Shown here: in pieces, positions 19,271 through 30,298 of the stretch
How positions within the stretch are numbered: position 1 is the stretch's first letter
How the letters are laid out: every line of letters starts with the position of its first letter
NCBI RefSeq assembly: GCF_022968395.1
Contig: NZ_JALJQZ010000021.1
Coordinates: 1-64,000 of the forward strand
Length of the DNA stretch: 64,000 nucleotides
Origin: Affinirhizobium lemnae
Lineage (GTDB): Bacteria > Pseudomonadota > Alphaproteobacteria > Rhizobiales > Rhizobiaceae
Direction of reading: 5' to 3'
Made by a program: the position numbers and the translations under genes
Notes under the pieces: generated by a model
Databases searched by the model: none
What the model saw: the letters and a program-made list of their open reading frames with translations, nothing else
What the model was told of the DNA's origin: nothing

Positions 19271-20038
19271 ATGGCATTGCCTGATTTCAGCATGCGTCAG
19301 CTTTTGGAAGCTGGCGTTCACTTCGGTCACCAGACACATCGCTGGAACCCGAAGATGAAGCCGTACATTTTCGGCGATCGTAACAACATCCACATCATCG
19401 ACCTGGCGCAGACTGTTCCCATGCTGTCGCGCGCTCTGCAGGTTATTTCCGACACGGTTGCTCGTGGCGGCCGCGTTCTTTTTGTTGGCACCAAGCGTCA
19501 GGCGTCTGAACTGATCGCTGATTCCGCCAAGCGTTCTGCCCAGTACTACGTCAACTCCCGTTGGCTCGGCGGCATGATGACGAACTGGAAGACCATTTCC
19601 AACTCGATCCAGCGCCTGCGCAAGCTCGACGAAATCCTGAACTCCGAAGCCCAGGGCTTCACGAAGAAGGAGCGTCTGAACCTTGAGCGCGAGCGCGAGA
19701 AGCTGGAAAAGGCTCTCGGCGGTATCCGCGACATGGGCGGCACGCCGGACCTGATGTTCATCATCGACACCAACAAGGAAAAGATCGCTATCGACGAAGC
19801 CAAGCGCCTGGGTATCCCGGTCGTGGCCATCATCGACTCGAACTGCGATCCAGACCTCATCGACTACCCGATCCCGGGTAACGACGACGCTTCGCGTGCG
19901 ATTTCGCTTTACTGCGACCTCGTTGCCCGCGCTGCAATCGACGGTCTGGCTCGCCAGCAGGGCGCTTCCGGTCGCGATATCGGCGCTTCTGCCGATGCTC
20001 CGATCGAGCCGGCTCTGGCTGAAGACGCTCAGGCGTAA
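19271..20038 (+). CDS. rpsB: 30S ribosomal protein S2
   Basis: Ribosomal protein S2, 255 residues. The start [21 protein letters not shown] is set by AGGAG at 19258-19262 and by the conserved beginning. Further conserved blocks are [39 protein letters not shown] and [39 protein letters not shown]. It is the first gene of the rpsB-tsf-pyrH-frr group and is followed by an inverted repeat before tsf. Confidence 0.97.
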   Translation: MALPDFSMRQLLEAGVHFGHQTHRWNPKMKPYIFGDRNNIHIIDLAQTVPMLSRALQVISDTVARGGRVLFVGTKRQASELIADSAKRSAQYYVNSRWLGGMMTNWKTISNSIQRLRKLDEILNSEAQGFTKKERLNLEREREKLEKALGGIRDMGGTPDLMFIIDTNKEKIAIDEAKRLGIPVVAIIDSNCDPDLIDYPIPGNDDASRAISLYCDLVARAAIDGLARQQGASGRDIGASADAPIEPALAEDAQA

Positions 20039-20074
20039 TTTGCTGGGGAGCTTCGGCTCTTCGGTTCATGATTT

Positions 20075-20099
20075 GAAGGTCGCCCTCGTGGCGGCCTTC
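20075..20099 (+). terminator. hairpin between rpsB and tsf
   Basis: GAAGGTCGCC (20075-20084) pairs with GGCGGCCTTC (20090-20099), one G-T pair, with a 5-nt loop and no strong U-tract. It is likely a partial terminator or mRNA-processing hairpin that sets the rpsB:tsf ratio. Confidence 0.5.
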
Positions 20100-20261
20100 A
20101 TTCGAATGTAGACGCTCCGTGGCCGAATGCACGCTGTTGATAGCTTGATGCGCCGGAGTGCCATTCATAACGCTGTTATAGTCCCGAGTACATTCGTGCT
20201 CCAAATTGGCGCCGGTTCCTGATTCCAGCAGGCGCATCCGACAAATCGATAAGAGGCGAAA

Positions 20262-21188
20262 ATGAGCGAAATCACAGCCGCAATGGTCAAGGAACTGCGC
20301 GAGAAGAGCGGCGCAGGCATGATGGACTGCAAGAAGGCGCTCGCCGAAACCAATGGCGATATGGAAGCCGCGATCGACTGGCTGCGCGCCAAGGGTATCG
20401 CCAAGGCTGACAAGAAGTCTGGCCGTACTGCTGCAGAAGGTCTCATCGGTATTGCCAGCGCTGGCACCAGCGCCGTGGTTGTCGAAGTCAACTCCGAAAC
20501 CGACTTCGTTGCCCGTAACGATGCGTTCCAGGATCTCGTCCGTGGCGTTGCATCTGTTGCACTGACGACTGATGGTTCTGTTGAGGCTGTTTCGGCTGCA
20601 ACCTACCCGGCGACCGGCAAGTCCGTCACCGATACGATCAAGGATGCAATCGCCACCATCGGCGAGAACATGACGCTTCGCCGTTCTGCAAAGCTTTCGG
20701 TCGAAGACGGTGTGGTTGCGACCTACATCCACAACGCTGCTGCTGATTCGCTTGGCAAGCTGGGCGTTCTGGTTGCTCTCAAGTCGACCGGTAACAAGGA
20801 TGTTCTGACTGCTATCGGCCGCCAGGTTGCCATGCACGTTGCTGCCACCAACCCGCTGGCGGTTCGCGCCGAGGAAGTCGACGCTGCTGTTGCCGAGCGT
20901 GAGCGTAACGTCTTCATCGAGCAGTCCCGCGCCTCCGGCAAGCCGGACGCGATCATCGAGAAGATGGTTGAAGGCCGCATGCGCAAGTTCTTTGAAGAAG
21001 TCGCGCTTCTCTCGCAGGCATTTGTCATCAATCCCGATCTGACGGTTGCCGCTGCTCTCAAGGAAGCGGAAAAGGATGCCGGTGCGCCGATCGAAGTCAC
21101 GGGCATCGTTCGTCTCCTGCTCGGCGAAGGCGTCGAAAAGGAAGAGACGGATTTCGCTGCAGAAGTTGCTGCGGCCGTTAAGCACTAA
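20262..21188 (+). CDS. tsf: translation elongation factor Ts
   Basis: EF-Ts, 308 residues, the nucleotide exchange factor for EF-Tu. The amino-terminal UBA-like region [43 protein letters not shown] and the TDFVARN signature ([11 protein letters not shown]) are intact. The carboxy-terminal dimerisation region ends normally. It is in the conserved place between rpsB and pyrH. Confidence 0.97.
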   Translation: MSEITAAMVKELREKSGAGMMDCKKALAETNGDMEAAIDWLRAKGIAKADKKSGRTAAEGLIGIASAGTSAVVVEVNSETDFVARNDAFQDLVRGVASVALTTDGSVEAVSAATYPATGKSVTDTIKDAIATIGENMTLRRSAKLSVEDGVVATYIHNAAADSLGKLGVLVALKSTGNKDVLTAIGRQVAMHVAATNPLAVRAEEVDAAVAERERNVFIEQSRASGKPDAIIEKMVEGRMRKFFEEVALLSQAFVINPDLTVAAALKEAEKDAGAPIEVTGIVRLLLGEGVEKEETDFAAEVAAAVKH

Positions 21189-21285
21189 GCTTTCTTCCTA
21201 AAACCTGTAAAAGCCTGGGGCATCGCGTGACAATGCGATGCCCTTCGTGTATCCGGCATTCGGTGCGATCCTCGAAGGAGTTTCC

Positions 21286-22011
21286 ATGTCTTCCACCCAA
21301 CCCGTCTATAAACGTGTACTGCTGAAGGTCTCTGGTGAGGCGCTGATGGGCAGTCAGGGCTTTGGTATCGACGTGACTGTCGCCGATCGTATTGCCGCCG
21401 ACATTGCCGAGGCCGTCTCCATGGGAGTGGAAGTCGGCGTGGTCGTCGGCGGAGGCAACATTTTCCGCGGTGTGGCTGTTGCATCCAAGGGCGGAGATCG
21501 CGTCACTGGCGATCACATGGGCATGTTGGCAACGGTGATCAATGCGCTGGCGCTGGCGACTTCCCTGCGCAAGCTCAATATAGAAACGGTGGTTCTCTCG
21601 GCGATCGCGATGCCGGAAATCTGTGAAAGTTTCTCCCAGCGGCGTACGCTTCATCATCTGGAGCAGGGCCGCGTGGTGATCTTTGCCGGTGGAACAGGCA
21701 ACCCCTTTTTTACGACCGATTCGGCTGGCGCGCTCAGGGCCGCCGAAATCGGTGCCCAGGCTATTTTCAAGGGAACGCAGGTAGATGGTATCTATTCTGC
21801 CGATCCGAAAAAGGACCCGAACGCTTCTCGTTTCGATAGGCTTACGCATAGCGAAGTACTGGAGAAGGGGCTGGCCGTCATGGACGTTGCTGCCGTGGCT
21901 CTGGCGCGTGAGAACAGTATTCCAATCATCGTGTTCTCGATCCACGAGAAGGGCGGTTTCGGCCAAATCTTGACGGGTGGTGGCCTGAAGACCATCGTAA
22001 CCGATAACTGA
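21286..22011 (+). CDS. pyrH: uridylate kinase
   Basis: UMP kinase, 241 residues from the ATG at 21286 (GAAGGAG just upstream). It phosphorylates UMP to UDP. Motifs are [16 protein letters not shown], the glycine-rich [12 protein letters not shown] and the ATP-site [16 protein letters not shown]. An in-frame upstream ATG at 21238 precedes the ribosome site and is rejected. It is part of the rpsB-tsf-pyrH-frr operon. Confidence 0.96.
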   Translation: MSSTQPVYKRVLLKVSGEALMGSQGFGIDVTVADRIAADIAEAVSMGVEVGVVVGGGNIFRGVAVASKGGDRVTGDHMGMLATVINALALATSLRKLNIETVVLSAIAMPEICESFSQRRTLHHLEQGRVVIFAGGTGNPFFTTDSAGALRAAEIGAQAIFKGTQVDGIYSADPKKDPNASRFDRLTHSEVLEKGLAVMDVAAVALARENSIPIIVFSIHEKGGFGQILTGGGLKTIVTDN

Positions 22012-22060
22012 CATCAGGCGCGGTCAGGATGCCTCGACAGCAAGAAGAATGGAGTGTATG

Positions 22061-22618
22061 ATGAGCGGAACGGATCTCAACGATCTCAAGCGTCGTATGG
22101 ACGGCGCCATTGCAGCATTCAAGAGCGATATTGCTTCCTTGAGAACAGGCCGTGCTTCGGCAAACATTCTGGATCCGGTCACCGTGGAGGCCTATGGCTC
22201 GCGTGTTCCGCTGAATCAGGTCGCCAACATCAGCGTTCCAGAGCCGCGTATGCTTTCGGTTTCCATCTGGGACAAGACGATGGTCGGGGCTGTCGACCGT
22301 GCGATCCGTGAATCACATCTCGGTCTGAACCCGATCGTCGACGGCCAGACACTGCGCATTCCGCTGCCGGAACTCAATGAAGAGCGGCGTAAATCACTCG
22401 TCAAGGTGGCTCATGATTATGCCGAAAAGGCAAAGGTTGCCGCACGCCACGTCCGCCGCGACGGGATGGAAGCCCTGAAGAAGGCTGAAAAGGATGGCGT
22501 CATTGGTCAGGATGATAGCCGCGCACAGTCTGAAAAAGTGCAGAAGATGACGGATGATACGATTTCCGAGGTTGATCGCTTGCTTGCTGACAAGGAAAAG
22601 GAAATCATGCAGGTTTAA
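22061..22618 (+). CDS. frr: ribosome recycling factor
   Basis: RRF, about 185 residues, splits post-termination ribosomes together with EF-G. Conserved blocks are [46 protein letters not shown] and [31 protein letters not shown]. Three ATGs (22049, 22058, 22061) compete; GGAG at 22051-22054 favours 22058 or 22061. Confidence 0.95.
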   Translation: MSGTDLNDLKRRMDGAIAAFKSDIASLRTGRASANILDPVTVEAYGSRVPLNQVANISVPEPRMLSVSIWDKTMVGAVDRAIRESHLGLNPIVDGQTLRIPLPELNEERRKSLVKVAHDYAEKAKVAARHVRRDGMEALKKAEKDGVIGQDDSRAQSEKVQKMTDDTISEVDRLLADKEKEIMQV

Positions 22619-22668
22619 ACGGCGTGTGCGCTCCCCGGTTGAATCGGTATGAGATGAACGGATATTCC

Positions 22669-23412
22669 ATGATTAGTGGTTCAACGCCGAATGTGCCGAA
22701 GCACGTTGCTATCATAATGGATGGCAATGGGCGCTGGGCCAAGGAAAGGGGCCTGCCACGGACTGTTGGACATACCAAAGGCGTGGAGGCCGTTCGTCGT
22801 GCGGTTGAATTGGCCGGTGATTACGGCATACGTTATCTGACCTTGTTCGCATTCTCCTCAGAAAACTGGAGTCGTCCGGAAGCCGAGGTTGCTGACCTTC
22901 TTGGGCTTCTGAGACGCTTCATCCGACGCGATCTCGCTGAGCTGCATAAGGCAAATGTTCGCATCAAGGTCATAGGGGATCGCGAGAACTTGAAGGGAGA
23001 CATCCTACCGCTTCTGCTTGAGGCTGAGGATACCACCCGACGCAATTCAGGCCTCACGTTGATCATTGCCTTTAATTATGGCGCGCGCGATGAACTCACG
23101 CGTGCGACGCGCCGCCTGGCGGCCATGATTGAGGCGGGAGAACTGGCGTCGCGGGATATCACGGAGCATCAGCTGGCATCACAGTTGGACACATTTGGGA
23201 TTCCTGATCCCGACTTGATCATTCGAACCAGCGGCGAGGAGCGCCTCTCGAATTTCTTGCTCTGGCAGGCTGCCTATGCCGAATTCGTCTTTCTCTCAGG
23301 CTACTGGCCTGACTTCGGTCGAGAGATGTTTGATGAGGCTCTTCGCATTTTTGCTGGGCGGAATCGTCGCTTTGGTGGTCTTTCTGAAAGCACAGCGGCG
23401 GTGGTAGGTTGA
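22669..23412 (+). CDS. uppS: undecaprenyl diphosphate synthase
   Basis: A cis-prenyltransferase that makes the C55 lipid carrier for peptidoglycan and O-antigen. The protein is 247 residues from the ATG at 22669. It has the catalytic Asp in [15 protein letters not shown], the [13 protein letters not shown] loop, and [21 protein letters not shown] near the end. An alternative ATG at 22654 adds five residues; neither has a strong ribosome site. Its stop overlaps the cdsA start by one base (TGATG). Confidence 0.95.
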   Translation: MISGSTPNVPKHVAIIMDGNGRWAKERGLPRTVGHTKGVEAVRRAVELAGDYGIRYLTLFAFSSENWSRPEAEVADLLGLLRRFIRRDLAELHKANVRIKVIGDRENLKGDILPLLLEAEDTTRRNSGLTLIIAFNYGARDELTRATRRLAAMIEAGELASRDITEHQLASQLDTFGIPDPDLIIRTSGEERLSNFLLWQAAYAEFVFLSGYWPDFGREMFDEALRIFAGRNRRFGGLSESTAAVVG

Positions 23413-24245
23413 TGTCGGCTGAGTTGAAAAAGCGAATTGTTTCGGCAATCGTTTTGGCAGTCGGTTCGCTGTGGGCGACATGGATGGGTGGCTTGGCCTT
23501 CGACATCCTGTCGGCCTTGATCATGATCTCGATCTATTACGAATGGTCAATGATGACCGGCCTGTCGGCACGGCACTATCCCTCCTACGCCTTCGGTTGG
23601 CTGGCGATTGCACTCCTGTCGCTGAATTTGATCGCGGGCGATCCCGCTCTTGGCATTCCTCTGCTTGCTGGTCTAACCGTCACCGGATTGATATTGCTAT
23701 ATGTGAGAGATTGTAGTGGTTGGTTTCCGGGCGGTATCTTCTACGCGGGCCTTAGTGGCGTTTCCCTAGCGGCAATAAGGGGAAATGATGCAACAGGCTT
23801 TATTGCCATGATCTACGTCTTCTCGATCGTGTGGGCGACCGATATTTTTGCGTTTTTTGTGGGGCGCGCCGTTGGCGGGAGGAAATTGGCACCACGCATA
23901 TCGCCGGGGAAAACCTGGTCGGGAGCTATTGGGGGTACCGTATCCGGGGTGATTGCCGGAGGTGCTGTGTCATTATCCTTCTTTCCGCAGTTGACATTTC
24001 GGACGCTTGGTCTCGCGTTTCTGCTCTCCATTGCAAGTCAAATCGGCGATCTGTTCGAATCGTTTATCAAGCGCCGGTTCGGCGTGAAGGATTCCAGTCA
24101 TCTTATTCCTGGTCACGGGGGAGTGATGGACCGGGTAGACGGCCTCGTTTTTGCCAGTTTCACGGCTTTTCTTCTTGCGGTGATATCTGCCGCGTGGTCT
24201 GAAGCAGGTGGTACATCAGTTGCAGCATTCGTATTTGGCTTGTAA
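23412..24245 (+). CDS. cdsA: phosphatidate cytidylyltransferase
   Basis: An inner-membrane enzyme that makes CDP-diacylglycerol for all phospholipids. The 277 residues form about eight membrane spans with the family signature near the end: SQIGDLFESFIKRRFGVKDSSHLIPGHGGVMDRVDGL, which holds the metal-binding Asp residues. SPGKTWSGAIGG is also typical. The ATG overlaps the uppS stop, so the genes are translationally coupled. Confidence 0.95.
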   Translation: MSAELKKRIVSAIVLAVGSLWATWMGGLAFDILSALIMISIYYEWSMMTGLSARHYPSYAFGWLAIALLSLNLIAGDPALGIPLLAGLTVTGLILLYVRDCSGWFPGGIFYAGLSGVSLAAIRGNDATGFIAMIYVFSIVWATDIFAFFVGRAVGGRKLAPRISPGKTWSGAIGGTVSGVIAGGAVSLSFFPQLTFRTLGLAFLLSIASQIGDLFESFIKRRFGVKDSSHLIPGHGGVMDRVDGLVFASFTAFLLAVISAAWSEAGGTSVAAFVFGL

Positions 24246-24274
24246 ATTGAGCCGGATTTTGCGCGGAGGAAGAA

Positions 24275-25396
24275 ATGGCCGTTTTCGGCTTCATCACTGG
24301 CTATTTGATTCCGTTTATTCTTGTCCTCTCATTGCTCGTCTTCGTTCATGAGATGGGGCACTATCTTGTCGGTCGCTGGAGCGGAATTCGAGTTACCGCA
24401 TTTTCCATTGGATTCGGGCCAGAACTCGTTGGCTTCAACGACAAGCACGGCACTCGCTGGAAGATCTCCGCGATTCCACTTGGCGGTTATGTCAAGTTCT
24501 GGGGCGATGAGGTTGCTTCGAGCAGACCTGATTTCGAAGGGCTTGGACGCCTGACTGAGGCAGAGCGTTCACAAACTCTTGGGGGCGCCAAGCTCTGGAA
24601 GCGTGCTGCAACAGTTGCTGCCGGTCCGATTGCGAATTTTCTCCTAGCAATCGTCATTTTTGCAATCCTTTTCGGAGTGTATGGACGATCCGTTTCCGAT
24701 CCGGTTGTTTCAGAAGTGCGCGCAGACAGTGCCGCCGCCGCCGCTGGCATAATGGCCGGGGATCGTCTCGTCGCACTGGATGGATCTGCAATCGAGACAT
24801 TCGATGATGTTCGCCGCTATGTCAGCATTCGTCCGGAAACACTCGTTACTGTCACCATTGAGCGGAATGGCCAGCGCCAAGACCTTCCACTGGTTCCCAA
24901 GCGGACGGAACTGACCGACCAGTTTGGCAACAAAGTGGAAATGGGTTTGATTGGCGTCGTTACGAACGAGCAAAGCGGTAATTTCCGCCGCATTCAGTAT
25001 ACGCCGCTGGCGGCGGTTAGAGAAGGCGTGATCGAAACTGGACAGATCATATCTGGTACGTTTCGCTATATTGGAAACCTCATTACCGGTCGAATGAAGG
25101 CAGATCAGCTGGGAGGTCCAGTTCGGGTGGCGCAGGCATCCGGGCAGATGGCGACACTTGGACTCGCCGCCGTGATGCAGCTCGCCGCCATCCTGTCCGT
25201 TTCGATAGGGTTGCTCAATCTGATGCCGGTTCCAGTACTTGATGGTGGCCATCTTGTGTTCTATGCCATTGAGGCCATTCGTGGAAAACCACTTGGGGCG
25301 GGCGCACAAGAGATTGCGTTTCGTATTGGACTGGCTATGGTTCTTAGCCTTATGGTATTTGCAACGTGGAACGACATCAGCAATCTCATAGGCTGA
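24275..25396 (+). CDS. rseP: site-2 intramembrane zinc metalloprotease RseP
   Basis: A 373-residue membrane protease that cuts transmembrane anti-sigma factors and signal-peptide remnants. The zinc site is HEMGH (H25-E26-H29), the second metal motif is NLMPVPVLDGGHLVFY, and a periplasmic PDZ domain is visible (AAGIMAGDRLVALDGSAIETFDDV). Only one PDZ is obvious, as in shorter alphaproteobacterial forms. It lies between cdsA and bamA as in most proteobacteria. Confidence 0.94.
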   Translation: MAVFGFITGYLIPFILVLSLLVFVHEMGHYLVGRWSGIRVTAFSIGFGPELVGFNDKHGTRWKISAIPLGGYVKFWGDEVASSRPDFEGLGRLTEAERSQTLGGAKLWKRAATVAAGPIANFLLAIVIFAILFGVYGRSVSDPVVSEVRADSAAAAAGIMAGDRLVALDGSAIETFDDVRRYVSIRPETLVTVTIERNGQRQDLPLVPKRTELTDQFGNKVEMGLIGVVTNEQSGNFRRIQYTPLAAVREGVIETGQIISGTFRYIGNLITGRMKADQLGGPVRVAQASGQMATLGLAAVMQLAAILSVSIGLLNLMPVPVLDGGHLVFYAIEAIRGKPLGAGAQEIAFRIGLAMVLSLMVFATWNDISNLIG

Positions 25397-25585
25397 AGGC
25401 GTTCTGGGAAGGAATCTGTTTACCTTATTTGCAGGTGGCCGTGTCGATTGCGACACGGCTCGCAAGGAAGTAAATAGAAATTAACGGGAAACCTTGCTTG
25501 TAGGGTAAAAGCAGGTAAAACGACACACGTGGCCGGAGTCGGGTTACCGCCCGCCGAGGGACAACGGGAAAAGGTAAGAATTGAA

Positions 25586-27913
25586 ATGAAAGCTGGTTCA
25601 AAGTTTTTGAACGCAGTGTCGGCGTTTGCGCTGTCTGCTGGTGTTGTCGTGTCGGGCGCAAGCGTCGTGGTGCTTGCATCTCCTCTTGCGGCTGAAGCCG
25701 CTGTAATTCAGCGAATTGATGTGCGTGGCGCCCAGCGGACTGGCCAGGAGGCTGTGCGTTCAAATCTTACCATTCGCCCGGGTGTCGCGTTCTCCAATTC
25801 GGACGTTGATGAGTCGGTTAAGCGTCTTTACGCGACGGGCTATTTTTCAGACGTGAAGATTTCCGTTTCGGGTGGGACGCTGGTGGTTTCGGTCAATGAG
25901 AGCCGCCTGGTCAATCAGGTTGTTTTCAACGGCAACCGGAAGATCAAGGATGACAAGCTCCAGTCCGTTGTGCAGACACAGCCGCTCGGACCATACTCTG
26001 ATGCAATCATTCAGGCGGATATTCAGCGCCTCAAGGAAGCCTATACGTCGATTGGTCGTAGCGATGTCCAGATCACGACCCAGACCGCTCCAGTCGGACA
26101 GGGTCGAGTGAACCTGGCTTTCGTGATCAACGAGGGTGAGCGCACAAAGATCTCCTCCATCAATTTCGTCGGCAATCAGGCTTATGGTGACCGTCGTCTG
26201 CATGACGTGCTGGTCACGAAGGAAAGTGGCCCGCTTTCGTTCATCACGCGTAAGGACGTCTATTCCGATGATAAGCTGCGCGCTGACGAAGAGGCGCTGC
26301 GCCAGTTCTATTACAATCACGGTTATCCGGATTTTCGCGTCGTCTCTTCAAGCGCAGTTCTGGATGAATCGAAGAACGAGTATACAATTACGTTCACGGT
26401 TGAAGAAGGCGCGCGCTACAATTTTGGCAATATAGCGGTCGAATCAACTGTCAGCGGTATTAGTGGCGAAGAGTTGCAGGGTCTGGTGCAGACCAAGAGC
26501 GGCAACACATACAACGCCAAGGAAATCCAGAAGACGATGGAGTCGATCTCCAAAAAGGTCGCTAGTGCCGGTTATCCGTTCGCGCGTGTTACGCCGCGCG
26601 GCGATCGTAACTTCCAGACGAACACTGTTGGCGTCACCTATCTGGTTGATCAGGGCGAGCGCGCTTACGTGGAGCGTATCGATATTCGCGGCAACACGCG
26701 TACACGTGACTATGTCATTCGTCGCGAATTCGACCTGAGTGAAGGCGATGCCTTCAACCAGACGATGATCACGCGTGCCAAGCGCCGCCTGGAAGCTCTG
26801 GGTTACTTTGGCAAGGTCAATATTTCCACGCAGCAGGGCTCGTCCCCTGACCGCGTCGTGATCGTTGTAGATGTTGAGGATCAGGCAACGGGTTCATTTG
26901 GTATTGGTGCAGGTTATGCGGCCAACGACGGTGTCGTTCTGGAGGCCTCAGTCGAGGAAAAGAACTTCCTGGGTCGCGGTCAGTACATCCGTATCGCCGC
27001 CGGTGGTGGTCAGGATAGCTCGCGCACCTACTCCTTGAACTTCACTGAACCTTACTTCCTTGGCTATCGCCTTGCTGCTGGCTTTGACGTTTTCAAGAGC
27101 CAGACCTCTTCAAACGACTATTACACCTACGAAGAGCAGGGCTTTACGCTGCGTGTGACGGCTCCGATCACGGAAGAACTGGCAACGACATTCCGGTATA
27201 ACTACAAGGAAATCCAGTATAGCGGTGATGGCGACTGGAAGACCAGCCTGTCGCGTCCGTATCTGGATCTCGTGAATGGCGGTACCTATGTCCAGTCGTC
27301 TGTTTCCCAGACGCTGACCTACAACACGCTCGACAGCATGACGCTCCCGCGTCAGGGCATCTATGCAACGGTCACGCATGAATATGCTGGTCTCGGTGGC
27401 GATTCCGAGTTCTACAAGATCTATGGTCGCGCTCGTTACTTCCACACGCTTTCGGATGAAATGGACCTCATTGGTCAGTTGTCTGTTGGTGCGGGCCATG
27501 TTGTTGCAACAGGCGACAAGCTGAATGTGTTTGACCAGTTTACGCTGGGCGGCCGTCAGGTTCGCGGTTTCGAGAACGATGGTATCGGTCCTCGTATGCG
27601 TAATGGTGACACGATCGGTGGTACGACGTACTTCACTGCGTCTGCGGAAGTGACGGCTCCGCTGCCGGTTGTTCCGGAAGACTTTGGTCTGCGCGCAGCA
27701 TTTTTCGCAGATGCGGGTACGCTTTACGGCAACGAAGTTGCCAATACAGCCGGTATCCAGGGTACGAGCTCGGCATGGCGCGCATCTGTGGGCGCAGGCA
27801 TCACCTGGGCCTCTCCGTTCGGAGCTCTGCGCTTCGACTATGCGGTTCCGGTCATGAAGGAAGACTACGATCAGGAACAGCGCTTCCGCTTCAGCATGGC
27901 GAACCAGTTCTGA
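25586..27913 (+). CDS. bamA: outer membrane protein assembly factor BamA
   Basis: The central component of the beta-barrel assembly machine. The 775 residues from the ATG at 25586 begin with a signal peptide (ending near PLAAEAA), then five POTRA domains (the first is [23 protein letters not shown]), then the Omp85 barrel with a VRGF motif ([11 protein letters not shown]) and a final Phe after FRFSMANQF. The upstream in-frame ATG at 25529 sits before the signal and is rejected. Confidence 0.96.
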   Translation: MKAGSKFLNAVSAFALSAGVVVSGASVVVLASPLAAEAAVIQRIDVRGAQRTGQEAVRSNLTIRPGVAFSNSDVDESVKRLYATGYFSDVKISVSGGTLVVSVNESRLVNQVVFNGNRKIKDDKLQSVVQTQPLGPYSDAIIQADIQRLKEAYTSIGRSDVQITTQTAPVGQGRVNLAFVINEGERTKISSINFVGNQAYGDRRLHDVLVTKESGPLSFITRKDVYSDDKLRADEEALRQFYYNHGYPDFRVVSSSAVLDESKNEYTITFTVEEGARYNFGNIAVESTVSGISGEELQGLVQTKSGNTYNAKEIQKTMESISKKVASAGYPFARVTPRGDRNFQTNTVGVTYLVDQGERAYVERIDIRGNTRTRDYVIRREFDLSEGDAFNQTMITRAKRRLEALGYFGKVNISTQQGSSPDRVVIVVDVEDQATGSFGIGAGYAANDGVVLEASVEEKNFLGRGQYIRIAAGGGQDSSRTYSLNFTEPYFLGYRLAAGFDVFKSQTSSNDYYTYEEQGFTLRVTAPITEELATTFRYNYKEIQYSGDGDWKTSLSRPYLDLVNGGTYVQSSVSQTLTYNTLDSMTLPRQGIYATVTHEYAGLGGDSEFYKIYGRARYFHTLSDEMDLIGQLSVGAGHVVATGDKLNVFDQFTLGGRQVRGFENDGIGPRMRNGDTIGGTTYFTASAEVTAPLPVVPEDFGLRAAFFADAGTLYGNEVANTAGIQGTSSAWRASVGAGITWASPFGALRFDYAVPVMKEDYDQEQRFRFSMANQF

Positions 27914-27918
27914 TCTTC

Positions 27919-27940
27919 TCGGCCCTCGAAAGAGGGCCGA
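27919..27940 (+). other. GNRA-tetraloop hairpin between bamA and lpxD
   Basis: A perfect 9-bp stem TCGGCCCTC (27919-27927) / GAGGGCCGA (27932-27940) closed by a GAAA tetraloop, with no U-tract. It is probably an mRNA-stability or attenuation element separating the highly expressed bamA from lpxD. Confidence 0.6.
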
Positions 27941-27963
27941 TTGCTCTTCGGGAGCTTGACTTC

Positions 27964-29022
27964 ATGGATAGACATTCTTTCTTTCCGCCTTCTCAGGCGT
28001 TCAGTTTGCGTGAACTCGCAGACCGGTGTCAGGCTGAACTCGTGGATGAAGGTGCTGGTAGCTCGATGATCAGGGGAGTCTCGCCTGTTTATCGTGCCAA
28101 GGAAGGCGATGTTTGCTTCATTGCATCCAGGAAGTACCGGGCCGAACTGGAAACCTGTGCTGCCACCGCCATCATCTGCGGCTCAGGACTTGAGGGTTAT
28201 GTGCCGGCCGGAATTTCCGTTCTGCGTGCCAAATCGCCCCAAACCTCATTTGCATTGATGGCCTCGCTTTTGTATCCAGCGGCATTGCGGCCGACGCAGG
28301 TTCAAACATCCGGCATTTCGCCATCTGCCCATGTCGATCCGACCGCGCGTCTTGAGGCGGATGTTACTATTGAGCCATTCGCCGTCATTGGCGCCGGCGT
28401 CGAGATTGGAGCTGGCACTCACATTGGTTCTAGCGTCACCATCGGACCCGGCGTCAAGATTGGTCGGGGCTGTTCTATTGCGTCCAATGTTACGCTTGCC
28501 TGCACCTTTATCGGCAACAACGTGATCATTCACTCCGGCGCTCGCATCGGACAGGATGGATTCGGCTTTGCGCCCAGTGCTACCGGTATGGTGAAAATCG
28601 TCCAGATCGGGCGCGTGATCATTCAGGACAATGTCGAAATTGGCGCCAACACAACGATTGATCGTGGTGCCATGGATGATACAGTCATTGGCGAGGGCAC
28701 CAAGATCGATAATCTCGTTCAAATCGGCCATAACGTGCGGGTCGGCCGGCATACCGCCATGGCAAGTGGTGTGGGTGTCGCAGGATCGACGGTGATTGGC
28801 AGTGGAGTCCAAATTGGCGGCGCTGCCGGGGTCAACGGACATATTTCCATTGGTGATGGCGCTCAGATCGCGGGAATGAGCGGCGTGATTACACCCGTTC
28901 CTGCTGGCGCAAAATATGGTGGCATGCCTGCGCGTCCCTTGGGCGATTTTTTGCGAGAATCGGCCGAAATCATGGTGCGTGCCGAAGGTCGCTTGAAGAA
29001 GAAGGGTGAAAATAATGGCTGA
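27964..29022 (+). CDS. lpxD: UDP-3-O-acylglucosamine N-acyltransferase
   Basis: The third step of lipid A synthesis, adding a hydroxyacyl chain to the 2-amine. The 352 residues from ATG 27964 (GGGAG upstream) have an amino-terminal uridine-binding domain ([17 protein letters not shown]...[17 protein letters not shown]), then a long hexapeptide beta helix with the catalytic His region [13 protein letters not shown] and [22 protein letters not shown]. The stop overlaps the fabZ start by 8 bp. Confidence 0.95.
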   Translation: MDRHSFFPPSQAFSLRELADRCQAELVDEGAGSSMIRGVSPVYRAKEGDVCFIASRKYRAELETCAATAIICGSGLEGYVPAGISVLRAKSPQTSFALMASLLYPAALRPTQVQTSGISPSAHVDPTARLEADVTIEPFAVIGAGVEIGAGTHIGSSVTIGPGVKIGRGCSIASNVTLACTFIGNNVIIHSGARIGQDGFGFAPSATGMVKIVQIGRVIIQDNVEIGANTTIDRGAMDDTVIGEGTKIDNLVQIGHNVRVGRHTAMASGVGVAGSTVIGSGVQIGGAAGVNGHISIGDGAQIAGMSGVITPVPAGAKYGGMPARPLGDFLRESAEIMVRAEGRLKKKGENNG

Positions 29023-29482
29023 TGAGTCGCAGCACGTGCTGGATTCAGTCGATATCATGGAGCTGATGGAGCTCTTGCCTCATCGCTATCCGTTTCTCCT
29101 TGTTGACAAGATCGTTGATATCAATGGGGACGAGAGCGCGGTTGGCATTAAGAATGTTACGGTCAACGAGCCACATTTTCAGGGGCACTTTCCGACTCGA
29201 CCCATCATGCCCGGCGTCTTGATTGTGGAAGCTATGGCGCAAACGGCTGGCGCCATCTGTGCGCGGAAGCAGGGTGCTGGCGGCAACCTCGTCTACTTCA
29301 TGACAATTGACAATGCTCGCTTCCGCAAGCCGGTTGTTCCTGGCGACCGAGTTGAAATTCGGGTTCAGAAGCAGAAACAGCGTGGTAACATCTGGAAGTT
29401 CCACTGCGATGCTCTGGTTGACGATGTACTGGTCGCAGAAGCAGATATCGGCGCCATGATGCGCCCGAAGGAAGCTGAATGA
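29015..29482 (+). CDS. fabZ: 3-hydroxyacyl-[acyl-carrier-protein] dehydratase FabZ
   Basis: A cytosolic hot-dog dehydratase of fatty acid elongation, 155 residues. The catalytic His is in [11 protein letters not shown] and the Glu in [14 protein letters not shown]. The ATG overlaps the end of lpxD and the stop overlaps the ATG of lpxA (ATGA), so lpxD-fabZ-lpxA are coupled, balancing hydroxyacyl-ACP use between phospholipids and lipid A. Confidence 0.96.
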   Translation: MADESQHVLDSVDIMELMELLPHRYPFLLVDKIVDINGDESAVGIKNVTVNEPHFQGHFPTRPIMPGVLIVEAMAQTAGAICARKQGAGGNLVYFMTIDNARFRKPVVPGDRVEIRVQKQKQRGNIWKFHCDALVDDVLVAEADIGAMMRPKEAE

Positions 29483-30294
29483 GTTCGATAGCTGCAAGTG
29501 CACGTATTCACCCGCTCGCTGTTGTCGAAGATGGCGCAGTCATCGGTGAAAACGTTGTTATCGGCCCCTTTTCAAGAGTGGGCTCCCGCGTTGTCCTGAA
29601 AGATGGCGTTCACATTATTTCGAATGCTGTGGTCGACGGATTTACGGAAGTCGGCGCCCAGTGCCAGATTCATCCGATGGCCGTCATCGGGGGTGTTTCA
29701 CAGAGCCTGCATGAAGCCGGTGACGACTCGAAGCTTATCATCGGAGCGCGTTGCACAATACGTGAAGGTGTGACGATGAATTCTGGAACCGTAGGCGGTG
29801 GTGGCATAACGAGCGTCGGAGATGACTGCCTGTTTCTCGCCAATTCGCATGTTGCCCACGATTGCCGTCTCGGCAACAATATTATCCTGTCCAACAATGT
29901 CATGCTTGCAGGGCATGTCATTGTGGGAGATCGCGCTATCCTGAGCGGTGGATGTGCTGTGCACCAATTCACGAGAATTGGCAGGCAGGCCTTTATTGGT
30001 GGGCTCTCTGCTGTCAACTACGACGTCATTCCCTATGGAATGTTGAACGGTAATCCCGGTATTCTGGGTGGTCTCAACGTTGTGGGGATGACGCGTGCAG
30101 GCATAGAGCGGGCTGTCATCCACAAGGTTCGGCGAGCCTACAAGGATATTTTCGAGGCTGAGGGCTCCGTTCGCAGCAATGCCGCCACATTGCGGAACGA
30201 CTACCTGGACTGCCCTGAGGCGCTCGAGGTGATTGACTTCATTTGTGCCGAGAGTGATCGAGCCATATCGTCTCCGTATCGCGGGAAGGCTTAA
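29479..30294 (+). CDS. lpxA: UDP-N-acetylglucosamine O-acyltransferase
   Basis: The first step of lipid A synthesis. The 271 residues are mostly left-handed beta helix; the catalytic His is in [12 protein letters not shown], and the carboxy-terminal helical part starts near [20 protein letters not shown]. The start overlaps the fabZ stop by 4 bases. Confidence 0.96.
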   Translation: MSSIAASARIHPLAVVEDGAVIGENVVIGPFSRVGSRVVLKDGVHIISNAVVDGFTEVGAQCQIHPMAVIGGVSQSLHEAGDDSKLIIGARCTIREGVTMNSGTVGGGGITSVGDDCLFLANSHVAHDCRLGNNIILSNNVMLAGHVIVGDRAILSGGCAVHQFTRIGRQAFIGGLSAVNYDVIPYGMLNGNPGILGGLNVVGMTRAGIERAVIHKVRRAYKDIFEAEGSVRSNAATLRNDYLDCPEALEVIDFICAESDRAISSPYRGKA

Positions 30295-30298
30295 GCCG

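Noticed and set aside
19857-21185. 442-codon minus-strand open frame opposite tsf
   Set aside because: Antisense to tsf and the rpsB end; no support of its own.
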